The translations under genes were made by a program, and so were the position numbers. From CAXXOK01 sp035399245 (GTDB taxonomy: Bacteria > Bacillota > Clostridia > Christensenellales > Aristaeellaceae), in NCBI GenBank assembly GCA_035399245.1, contig DAOPIR010000075.1, positions 1 to 12,939 on the forward strand: a stretch of 12,939 nucleotides of DNA. The letters are read 5' to 3'. Numbering within the stretch: position 1 is the stretch's first letter; each line of letters begins with the position of its first letter. Positions 1 through 5,664 of the stretch are shown piece after piece. The notes below the pieces were generated by a model, which had not been told where the DNA came from, did no database searches, and was given only the letters and a program-made list of their open reading frames with translations.

Positions 1-576
1 CGTCAATGCCTGTGCTTCCTGCCGATTGGCTTTAATGGCATGCAAATAGGGGAGTGCGGAAACCAGCTTAGCAGCCTTATGGGTAGATACCGCTTCGGCA
101 AGCAGCGGCGGTTTGCAGTATTCGACAAGGGTATCAATCGAATCCTTTGGAATATTTGTATCAAAAAAAATGGCATCGCATGTGTTGAGGATATCAAGCT
201 TTTGCATGAGGTAATCCGGTGAAATTTGCTTGCAGATTGCCATATCGTTCACCGCAACGGCCATTTCTCCGCCGACATCGTTTATGGAAATATAATAGGG
301 TGCCTCACTGTTTGGGGCAACCAGGCAATGCGAAATATCGACACCTGCGGCTGCTGTATACGCCATCATATGCGCAGATACGGGATCCTGGCCAAACGGT
401 GCAAAAAGCAGCACCTCCTGTGAGAGGCGCGCCAGGTTTTCAGCAATATTCCTGCCGACACCGCCAAACCCTATATTTACCGTACCCGGATTAGAATCAT
501 GCGCAATCAGCGGCAAAGCCGAGGTTGCAAAGATATCCACACAGCTGCCGCCAACAAGACCAATGCGTTTTTTCAC
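1..576 (-). CDS. psuK: PfkB-family sugar kinase, probably pseudouridine kinase (3' part missing)
   Basis: This is the N-terminal 192 residues of a ribokinase/PfkB-family kinase; the gene runs off the left edge. Pseudouridine kinases phosphorylate pseudouridine in the cytosol before PsuG splits it into uracil and ribose 5-phosphate. Visible features are an N-terminal beta strand (RIGLVGGSCVDI, residues 4-15), the PfkB glycine signature GGVGRNIAENLARL (38-51), VNDMAI (109-114), DTNIP (139-143), EAVSTHKAAKL (161-171) and KANRQEA (182-188). The order and wording of these motifs match PsuK/YeiC-type proteins better than ribokinase or fructokinase. The ATP-binding and catalytic Asp region lies outside the window. 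I chose a GTG start at 576 because GAGG lies about 8 nt upstream, overlapping the lexA stop codon (TGAGG). The gap to lexA is only 11 nt, so the two are probably co-transcribed and translationally coupled. The family call is firm; the substrate is inferred. Confidence 0.72.
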   Translation of the reverse strand, partial: MKKRIGLVGGSCVDIFATSALPLIAHDSNPGTVNIGFGGVGRNIAENLARLSQEVLLFAPFGQDPVSAHMMAYTAAAGVDISHCLVAPNSEAPYYISINDVGGEMAVAVNDMAICKQISPDYLMQKLDILNTCDAIFFDTNIPKDSIDTLVEYCKPPLLAEAVSTHKAAKLVSALPYLHAIKANRQEAQALT

Positions 577-587
577 ACAAGTATTCC

Positions 588-1193
588 TCAGAAAATGCGA
601 TATAGCGAAACCACTTTGCCCAAAATGGTTACCTGTTTACAAAGGATCGGCTGCATCGCAGGATTTTCAGGCTGAAGACGTATATGGCCGTTCTCCCTGT
701 AGAACCGTTTAACAGTCGCCTCGTCATCAATCATAGCGACCACAATGTCGCCGTTATTGGCTTCCTGCTGCTTCTTGACCACCACGTAATCGCCATCCAT
801 AATCCCTGCGTTAATCATGCTTTCTCCGCGAACGCCAAGAATGTAGTGCTCGCCTTCTCCCAGCAGGATATTCGGAATGGATATATATTCTTCGATATTT
901 TCATTTGCCAGGATGGGTACACCGGCAGTAACGCGGCCGACAACCGGCACGGCGGATACCATTTCCGTCATCTGTACTTCCGACGATAGGGTAATCGCAC
1001 GCGGTTTCATGGAATCGCGGGAAATTAATCCTCTTTTTTCCAATCGTTTCAGGTGTGCGTGTACTGTAGATGTGGACCGAAGGCCTGTTGCCTCACAAAT
1101 TTCACGAACGGATGGGGGATAGCCCTTTTCTTTAACTACTTTTTGAATATAGGCAAAGATTTTCTCCTGGCTCTCTCCGCGAGGATTACTCAT
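588..1193 (-). CDS. lexA: LexA, SOS-response repressor and self-cleaving protease
   Basis: LexA represses SOS genes and inactivates itself by RecA-stimulated autocleavage after DNA damage. The 201-residue protein has the usual length. The N-terminal winged helix (about 1-65) includes GYPPSVREI (24-32) and the recognition helix around STSTVHAHL (40-48). The cleavage site is Ala90-Gly91 in VGRVTAGVPI. The catalytic pair is Ser125 (in VRGESM) and Lys162 (in EATVKRF), both intact. I chose the ATG at 1193, which has AAGGAAG about 8 nt upstream. A TTG at 1211 in the same frame would add six residues (QGSGP after the start) but would lie inside the SOS box and destroy the Shine-Dalgarno fit. The gene is followed after 11 nt by a PfkB-type kinase and preceded by a recombinase on the same strand. 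Confidence 0.97.
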   Translation of the reverse strand: MSNPRGESQEKIFAYIQKVVKEKGYPPSVREICEATGLRSTSTVHAHLKRLEKRGLISRDSMKPRAITLSSEVQMTEMVSAVPVVGRVTAGVPILANENIEEYISIPNILLGEGEHYILGVRGESMINAGIMDGDYVVVKKQQEANNGDIVVAMIDDEATVKRFYRENGHIRLQPENPAMQPILCKQVTILGKVVSLYRIF

Positions 1194-1209
1194 CGGACCA
1201 CTTCCTTGC

Positions 1210-1221
1210 AAACATATGTTC
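1210..1221 (-). promoter_or_regulatory. SOS box (LexA operator) in the lexA promoter
   Basis: On the minus strand this reads GAACATATGTTT, with a perfect 10-bp palindrome AACATATGTT at 1211-1220. It matches the Firmicute LexA operator (CGAAC-N4-GTTCG type, often with ATAT in the centre). It lies directly downstream of the -10 hexamer and covers the expected transcription start, so bound LexA would block initiation. This predicts autoregulation of lexA. Confidence 0.85.
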
Positions 1222-1223
1222 TA

Positions 1224-1251
1224 ATTATAGAATACCATACTTGCCTTGAAA
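1224..1251 (-). promoter_or_regulatory. lexA promoter
   Basis: The minus strand carries a perfect -10 TATAAT (1224-1229), ending two bases before the SOS box. A -35 is weak: TTTCAA (1246-1251) at 16-bp spacing is the best candidate, while a better hexamer TTGATA (1252-1257) is 22 bp away and too far. The promoter overlaps the last codons and stop of the upstream recombinase gene. Confidence 0.65.
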
Positions 1252-1253
1252 TA

Positions 1254-2345
1254 TCAAGGTTCTTCCGATTTCTCTTCACTTTCTGTCAGCTTTGTGTTTG
1301 CTGCCGCTTCCCGCATGCGCCGGTCACTCATGCTGGCGTAATGCTTGCGTGTGGTATTGATATCCGAGTGGCCAAGCGCCTCGGCAACCAGATAAATATC
1401 CTGTGTTTCGCGGTATAAATTCGTAGCATAAGTGCTTCTAAGCTTATGCGGACTGATTTTCTTTTTCAGCGGTACAACGATTTCCGCATACTTTTTAACC
1501 ATATTTTCGACCGCCCTCTGGGTAATCCGCCTGCGCTGCGTAGATAGGAAAAAGGCGTTTTCGTGGCCCTCCAGGGGTTTGATTTCCATTCTTTGGCCAT
1601 AATATTCTTTTATGGCATCGGCTGTGGCTTCAGGGTAGTACACAATCACCTGATTACCGCCCTTGCGGGTAACCAGCAGTGCGTTTGAGTCAAAATCAAA
1701 ATCCTGCAAATCAATCCCAACACATTCACTAACGCGGATGCCGGTGCCCAGAAACAGCATGATGATCGCAAAGTCACGCACACCGACCGTTTTATGGTAG
1801 GCTTGCTGACGCTGTGTAAGGCGTTCACCGGTGGATACGGCATGGATCAGCCTGTGCATCTCATCCGGTTCCAAAAGCAGGATCGGCTTTTGATGAATCT
1901 TCGGCAGCGGCACCAGCGCGGCTGTGTTGCCTGATATACGCTCGGTGCGAAACAGATAGTTGAAGTAGGATCGCAGCGATGATAATTTCCGCATTACGCC
2001 GTAGGAATGATTTTTCAATACACGCTGGCTGTTGTCAATCTCTTGCTCTTTATAATACAGCGTCAGATATTCGGAGTACATTTCAATGTCTCTTGCTTTC
2101 AGATGCGCGATATCTTCATCAGTCAGCTCAGAAACGTTTTTATCGGCGTAGATGGACAATTCCCTGTCCGCGAAGGTAAAAAACGTGTTTAGATCGATCG
2201 TGTAGGCAAGCCGGGTCAGGATGCTTGTGGTTGTCAGCAGGCTGCGAATAAAATCGGAGCACGATCGCGGCAGGGATGCAAGCGTAGACCGGATCATCAG
2301 CATACGCTTTTGATCAACCTGTTCCTGATAGCTTTTATCCGGCAT
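1254..2345 (-). CDS. Tyrosine recombinase, XerC/XerD-like
   Basis: This 363-residue tyrosine recombinase has a SAM-like core-binding domain (about 35-140) and a catalytic domain (about 155-345). All the catalytic residues can be seen: Arg204 in GTGIRVSE, the beta-hairpin Lys228 in TRKGGN, His300 and Arg303 in SPHKLRST, His326 in LGHSDI and the nucleophile Tyr336 in TRKHYA. It is about 60 residues longer than XerC/XerD, mostly through an N-terminal extension and an acidic Lys/Glu tail after residue 350. ATG at 2345 has GAGGGG at a good distance. The gene lies upstream of lexA on the same strand, with 60 nt between them. There is no nearby attachment site, excisionase, phage or relaxase gene, so I read it as a chromosomal Xer-type enzyme. 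Which site it acts on cannot be told from this window. Confidence 0.9.
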   Translation of the reverse strand: MPDKSYQEQVDQKRMLMIRSTLASLPRSCSDFIRSLLTTTSILTRLAYTIDLNTFFTFADRELSIYADKNVSELTDEDIAHLKARDIEMYSEYLTLYYKEQEIDNSQRVLKNHSYGVMRKLSSLRSYFNYLFRTERISGNTAALVPLPKIHQKPILLLEPDEMHRLIHAVSTGERLTQRQQAYHKTVGVRDFAIIMLFLGTGIRVSECVGIDLQDFDFDSNALLVTRKGGNQVIVYYPEATADAIKEYYGQRMEIKPLEGHENAFFLSTQRRRITQRAVENMVKKYAEIVVPLKKKISPHKLRSTYATNLYRETQDIYLVAEALGHSDINTTRKHYASMSDRRMREAAANTKLTESEEKSEEP

Positions 2346-2560
2346 GGAAACGCCCCTCGATTCGTTGATGATTTAGATAATGCAATGCCTAAAGTTAGTA
2401 ATAGTTTTTGCTTCATTGCAAATATATAGGAACCGATGACTGATAGACACAGATAAGCAGTTAAATAGTGCTAAGCAAATGTTGGGGTTTCGATTTCTTA
2501 GAAAATAAAGCATCTTATACGTATCATGCGGGAAGCTCGTAAAATCCTGAAATTATTAGC
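2346..2560 (-). other. Long untranslated leader of the recombinase gene, no gene recognised
   Basis: This AT-rich stretch lies between the predicted recombinase start site (about 2595) and its ATG (2345), giving a leader of about 250 nt. It holds a 7-bp inverted repeat, TGCAATG (2381-2387) with CATTGCA (2414-2420), and an overlapping 5-bp one (TTTGC/GCAAA, 2407-2422). I recognise no riboswitch class. A 46-codon minus-strand reading frame (2513-2373) lacks a ribosome binding site and is probably chance. Confidence 0.45.
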
Positions 2561-2596
2561 TATCTATTCGTAAAAGTATTCTTTAGCGAATAGATA
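2561..2596. repeat. 10-bp inverted repeat at the recombinase transcription start
   Basis: TATCTATTCG (2561-2570) is an exact reverse complement of CGAATAGATA (2587-2596), with 16 nt between. Four more inner pairs are possible (TAAA/TTTA) if G2586 bulges. The predicted transcription start of the minus-strand promoter (about 2595) falls at its right edge. It could therefore be an operator overlapping +1, or a stabilising hairpin at the very 5' end of the mRNA. Confidence 0.7.
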
Positions 2597-2601
2597 TAAT
2601 C

Positions 2602-2629
2602 AGTATATCATACCTGTTTCATTTGTCAA
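2602..2629 (-). promoter_or_regulatory. Consensus sigma-A promoter for the recombinase gene
   Basis: The minus strand shows a perfect -35 TTGACA (2624-2629), a 16-bp spacer and -10 TATACT (2602-2607, five of six). It is among the best promoter matches in the window and points to the recombinase about 260 nt away; no other gene lies downstream before it. Confidence 0.75.
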
Positions 2630-2700
2630 TCCCTCATATCGGGTAAAATGCTAATCCTGTTTTCCGGCCTCCCCTATCCGTATTCAGCCAGAGTTATAAC

Positions 2701-2725
2701 AAAAAAAGTGGCATAGCCACTTTTT
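2701..2725 (-). terminator. Rho-independent terminator after the ferredoxin gene
   Basis: AAAAAGTGGC (2703-2712) pairs perfectly with GCCACTTTTT (2716-2725) around a 3-nt loop. On the minus strand the GTGGC stem is followed by seven T residues (2707-2701), 25 nt after the ferredoxin stop codon. The plus strand also has a run of five T residues, so it may work in both directions. Confidence 0.9.
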
Positions 2726-2749
2726 ATGCGAAAACCAATTCGTTGATGT

Positions 2750-2920
2750 TTACGCCTCGGCGGGAGCATCAACGGGGCATACGTCTGCACATGCGCCGCA
2801 ATCAATGCACTTGTCCGCATCGATTACATATTTGCCATCACCCTCGGAAATTGCTTCCACGGGGCACTCTGATGCGCAAGCACCACAGCTGATGCAGTCA
2901 TCGGAAATCTGATATGCCAT
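2750..2920 (-). CDS. Small 2[4Fe-4S] ferredoxin
   Basis: This 56-residue clostridial-type ferredoxin is a low-potential electron carrier in the cytosol. It has two classic CxxCxxCxxxCP motifs: Cys9, 12, 15 and 19 (CISCGACASECP) and Cys38, 41, 44 and 48 (CIDCGACADVCP), with the usual internal two-fold repeat. Its length matches the family. ATG at 2920 has a GGAGGTGA ribosome binding site about 6 nt upstream. It has its own promoter at 2958-2986 and its own terminator at 2701-2725, so it can be expressed as a single-gene unit although it follows ricT by 77 nt. It could serve the ferredoxin-dependent IorAB enzyme encoded elsewhere in this window, but many other partners are possible. Confidence 0.95.
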   Translation of the reverse strand: MAYQISDDCISCGACASECPVEAISEGDGKYVIDADKCIDCGACADVCPVDAPAEA

Positions 2921-2957
2921 GAATGGTCACCTCCAGTTGAATTCGCTTTGCGAGATC

Positions 2958-2986
2958 ATCATAGCACGAGAATACTTGATTTGCAA
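2958..2986 (-). promoter_or_regulatory. Promoter of the ferredoxin gene
   Basis: The minus strand shows -35 TTGCAA (2981-2986), a 17-bp spacer and -10 TATGAT (2958-2963). It lies in the 77-nt gap between ricT and the ferredoxin gene and gives a short leader of about 30 nt. Confidence 0.72.
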
Positions 2987-2997
2987 TACATTAAATG

Positions 2998-4101
2998 CTA
3001 TTTGTTACCATTCGTATTGCGAAGCGCCTGCGCTACTTCCGCCTGCCAGTCATCGTTTGCGGCGTTTTCCTGGTTCAGCTCATGCGAAAGCGGTTCCTGC
3101 TCATATGTCTCCTCATCGGGATCAAAGTACTCCTCTTCCCCTACCTCTTCATCATCGTTGGCAAGCACTTCGATTTCCGCATTGTCTTCGACATCTTCTT
3201 CCACAACAACCTTGGCGGCGGAACGTTTATTCTGCTTATTGGCACGCTTTTGCGGCGTTTCCGCAGCGTCGTTTTTATCAGGCTTTCGGTCCATTTTGAA
3301 CCACACGACATCATTGACGGGATACACTTTGATTTCGTTGGAATCATCCTGATGCACACGCACGCTGACCGTCTCCTTCAGGATGTTCAGATCGACCACA
3401 GTGCCAAAGCCATCGGGTGTTTCCACATCCTTACCCATTTTGGGCATGCGTTTGCGTGTCTGAATGTAATTCTCGTCTTCAAATTTCAAGCAGCACATCA
3501 GCCGGCCGCATACGCCCGATATTTTGGTTGGATTTAACGATAGGCTTTGCTCCTTGGCCATCTTGATGGAAACCGGCTGAAAATCCCCAAGGAACGAACC
3601 GCAGCATATCGGACGGCCGCATGGGCCAAGCCCGCCGATCATGCGCGCTTCATCGCGCACGCCGATCTGTCGCAGTTCGATGCGCGTGTGGAATACGGAC
3701 GCAAGGTCTTTTACCAGCGATCGAAAATCCACGCGGCCGTTTGCCGTGAAATAGAAGATCAGCTTGGAATTGTCAAACGTCTGTTCCACCTGCACGAGCT
3801 TCATCTCCAATTGATGCTCTTCAATTTTTCGGTGGCAAATATCAAACGCTTTTTTTTCAAACGCTTCATTATCCTGCATGTGGTAGATGTCATCCTGCGT
3901 AGCGATACGCAAGATAGGCTTAAGCGGTTGTTCAATCAGCTCGGCGTCGGTTTCCCGCATGCCTGTGATAACCTGCCCGAAAGCTTGCCCGCGCGATGTA
4001 TCCGCAATGACGTAATCACCGGGATTGGGCCAAAGATCGCCCGGATCAAAATAAAACAATTTACCGGCGTTTTGAAAACGAACACCTACGATTTTTGCCA
4101 T
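2998..4101 (-). CDS. ricT: RicT/YaaT, PSP1-family Fe-S protein
   Basis: This is the homologue of B. subtilis RicT (YaaT). Together with RicA and RicF that protein forms a [4Fe-4S] complex that assists RNase Y-dependent mRNA maturation and affects sporulation and competence. The PSP1 core spans about residues 1-270. It has two cysteine clusters, GPCGRPICCGSF (159-170) and GVCGRLMCCLKF (196-207), giving Cys161, 166, 167, 198, 203 and 204. The segment after residue 275 is unusual: about 90 residues, first basic and Gln/Asn/Lys-rich (284-297), then strongly acidic (301-345), probably disordered. The B. subtilis protein is about 275 residues, so this tail is extra. ATG at 4101 has GGAGG upstream and overlaps the end of holB by 16 nt, so the two are translationally coupled. 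ricA and ricF are not in the window. Confidence 0.92.
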   Translation of the reverse strand: MAKIVGVRFQNAGKLFYFDPGDLWPNPGDYVIADTSRGQAFGQVITGMRETDAELIEQPLKPILRIATQDDIYHMQDNEAFEKKAFDICHRKIEEHQLEMKLVQVEQTFDNSKLIFYFTANGRVDFRSLVKDLASVFHTRIELRQIGVRDEARMIGGLGPCGRPICCGSFLGDFQPVSIKMAKEQSLSLNPTKISGVCGRLMCCLKFEDENYIQTRKRMPKMGKDVETPDGFGTVVDLNILKETVSVRVHQDDSNEIKVYPVNDVVWFKMDRKPDKNDAAETPQKRANKQNKRSAAKVVVEEDVEDNAEIEVLANDDEEVGEEEYFDPDEETYEQEPLSHELNQENAANDDWQAEVAQALRNTNGNK

Positions 4102-5099
4102 TTGCTTTTTGCCTCCAATATTTTGAGTATCAATTGATCAATATTTGATTGCCAGTTCACATTGCTCATTTTCATCTTTCTGGCCTTGAATACTTGATCG
4201 GTAAGATCAGTTAAATCCTCTATCGGTATCGTTTCGATCACGGCGCCCCAGGGCGTTTGCAGCAGATATCCGGGCGCGATCAAACCAGATTTCGTCATCA
4301 TGCACTGCTGCAAATACCGTTCCAGACGAAAGAGTATTTGATCCGCGGTGGATGCCATATCCTTTAGCATTGCCGTACAGCGCACGGCTTCGCCGTAAGT
4401 GTGCACATTCAGGATTTGCCGTACGGCCTTTTCCTGATTGCTGTCGGGCTGCTCATCCGCGATCGTAATCGCTTCTCCAATATTGCCGCCCGACAATATG
4501 ATGGCACGCTCTACTTTATCACGAGGATAGCCAAGCTGCAACAGCACACGCTCCAACACCTGATTGGGCCAGGGTGTAAGCTTGACCACAGAGCAGCGGG
4601 ATATAATTGTGTCAAGCAAAGAGCTTGTGTCATGCGACAGCAGAAAATAAATTACATTCGTTCCGGGCTCTTCCAGCGATTTCAGCAGGCAATTCTGCGC
4701 CTGGGTTGTCATATTCTCAACAGGTTCAATGATGATAATTCGTTCCCGTCCGTCAATGGAGTGCATGGATGCCAGATTGATCACTTCTCGAATCCGGTCT
4801 ACGGAAATGGCCTTGTTGCCTTCCGATGATATCTCCAGCACCGCCGTGTGCTTTCCCCCATAGAGCAATTGGCACTGGGTGCATTCTCCGCATGGCTTTG
4901 GATCACCCTGGCAAAACAGAATGGAAGCAAGATATTTCGCATATGTCTTTTTCCCAATTCCACGCGGACCGGTTAAAAGGTACGCATGTACATGCCGTCC
5001 CGTGCGAAACTGCTCGGTTGGCTGCTGATATCTGGGCCCGATTGCCTGATAATCCATAAACGCGGGCATTAAGCCCGCGTCTGCCAATATTTCGGACAA
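4086..5099 (-). CDS. holB: DNA polymerase III delta prime subunit
   Basis: HolB is the delta prime subunit of the clamp loader, which loads the sliding clamp onto DNA. With a start at 5099 the protein has 337 residues. Visible are HAYLLTGPRGIGKKT (38-52) with a Walker A-like loop, four zinc-binding cysteines (63, 70, 73, 76; CGECTQC), the sensor-like NCLLKSLEEP (136-145) and the SRC arginine-finger motif (167-169). The start is uncertain. A TTG at 5099 has AAAGGGA at 7 nt and is my choice. A TTG at 5138 would overlap darA by 23 nt, and ATG codons at 5069 and 5057 lack a good ribosome binding site. The start of the family core (MDYQAIG) corresponds to 5057. The gene lies between darA and ricT, as in Bacillus but without yaaR. 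Confidence 0.93.
   Translation of the reverse strand: MSEILADAGLMPAFMDYQAIGPRYQQPTEQFRTGRHVHAYLLTGPRGIGKKTYAKYLASILFCQGDPKPCGECTQCQLLYGGKHTAVLEISSEGNKAISVDRIREVINLASMHSIDGRERIIIIEPVENMTTQAQNCLLKSLEEPGTNVIYFLLSHDTSSLLDTIISRCSVVKLTPWPNQVLERVLLQLGYPRDKVERAIILSGGNIGEAITIADEQPDSNQEKAVRQILNVHTYGEAVRCTAMLKDMASTADQILFRLERYLQQCMMTKSGLIAPGYLLQTPWGAVIETIPIEDLTDLTDQVFKARKMKMSNVNWQSNIDQLILKILEAKSKWQKS
5060..5080. repeat. Perfect 8-bp GC-rich hairpin near the holB start
   Basis: ACGCGGGC (5060-5067) and GCCCGCGT (5073-5080) pair perfectly around a 5-nt loop. On the minus strand the hairpin sits 17-37 nt inside holB if translation starts at 5099, and just before ATG 5057. Only three T residues follow it, so it is a poor terminator. 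It may modulate holB translation or simply be chance in coding sequence. Confidence 0.5.
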
Positions 5100-5115
5100 A
5101 TTGAAATCCCTTTCC

Positions 5116-5445
5116 CTAATACTTAAAGAACTGATCAACTGTCAGTACAAACACGGTGGCTCCGCCAACCAAAACCTCAAATGGAAACGGCGTATAGGTG
5201 CCGGATGTGTTGACCATTGGAGAAGGAGCGGATGTCACCTGTTTACGGCTTTTACAGATGTTCTCTATTAAACTGATTGCGCTTTCCGTTTGTTCGTCTT
5301 CCACGCCGACCAACAGCGTTGTATTGCCTGAGCGAAGAAATCCACCGGTGGTTGCCAGCTTCGTAACACGAAAGCCTTCCGTCATCATCTCATTGATCAG
5401 TCTTTGTGAATCCTCATCCTGAACAATCGCAATAATCAGCTTCAT
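5116..5445 (-). CDS. darA: DarA, cyclic-di-AMP receptor (PII-like)
   Basis: DarA (YaaQ family) is a trimeric PII-like cytosolic protein that binds the second messenger cyclic-di-AMP; its downstream target is not settled. From ATG 5445 the protein is 109 residues, the same as the B. subtilis protein. Family motifs are MKLIIAIVQDED at the start, TTGGFLRSGNTT (32-43), FPFE (87-90) and VGGATVFVL (93-101), which form the ligand pocket in known structures. AAGGAGG lies about 9 nt before the ATG; further in-frame codons upstream to 5493 overlap the promoter and are not translated. It is the first gene of a darA-holB-ricT operon and is transcribed away from rpsF. Confidence 0.95.
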   Translation of the reverse strand: MKLIIAIVQDEDSQRLINEMMTEGFRVTKLATTGGFLRSGNTTLLVGVEDEQTESAISLIENICKSRKQVTSAPSPMVNTSGTYTPFPFEVLVGGATVFVLTVDQFFKY

Positions 5446-5477
5446 GTATACCAGCCTCCTTGCAATCTCTTGGTTAA

Positions 5478-5506
5478 ATTGTACCGCAAACACGCGAAAA
5501 AATCAA
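5478..5506 (-). promoter_or_regulatory. Promoter of the darA-holB-ricT operon
   Basis: The minus strand has -35 TTGATT (5501-5506), a 17-bp spacer and -10 TACAAT (5478-5483). The predicted start (about 5471) leaves a short leader of about 25 nt before the darA ATG. Confidence 0.75.
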
Positions 5507-5568
5507 TCCTCATTTGGGATACGGTACCCTAAACGGACTTGATTTCAACGATTTGTTCAGTATATTGC

Positions 5569-5597
5569 TTGCAATCATACTGCGTGAGTGTTATAAT
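5569..5597 (+). promoter_or_regulatory. Promoter of the rpsF-ssb-rpsR operon
   Basis: The plus strand has -35 TTGCAA (5569-5574), a 17-bp spacer and a perfect -10 TATAAT (5592-5597). Transcription would start near 5604, just at the 5' edge of the structured rpsF leader. Confidence 0.8.
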
Positions 5598-5604
5598 CTT
5601 TAAT

Positions 5605-5641
5605 TGGCACATCCTTGCACCGTAGGATAACAACGGTGCCA
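5605..5641 (+). ncRNA. Candidate S6:S18 autoregulatory leader of rpsF
   Basis: The leader can fold into an outer stem TGGCAC (5605-5610) with GTGCCA (5636-5641) and an inner stem ATCCT (5611-5615) with AGGAT (5624-5628). The inner stem carries the loop TGCACCGT, and AACAACG remains unpaired on the 3' side. A competing pairing, GCACCGT (5617-5623) with ACGGTGC (5633-5639), is also perfect. Many bacteria carry an rpsF leader motif bound by the S6:S18 complex, with a conserved CCG in an unpaired region; the CCG here (5620-5622) and the gene context fit. I infer feedback control by S6 and S18, both encoded in this operon. Confidence 0.65.
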
Positions 5642-5664
5642 TAAGTCCAAAAGGAGGTGAAAGC

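Noticed and set aside
1244..1259. Hairpin CCTTGA/TCAAGG at the recombinase stop codon as a terminator
   Set aside because: The stem is only 6 bp, is weak and has no following T run; it also overlaps the lexA promoter region.
1254..2345. Tyrosine recombinase as the mark of an integrated mobile element
   Set aside because: No att repeats, tRNA, excisionase, phage or conjugation genes are present, and its neighbours on both sides are core genes.
2373..2513. 46-codon minus-strand reading frame in the recombinase leader
   Set aside because: It has no ribosome binding site, its composition looks like random AT-rich sequence, and it has no recognisable domain.
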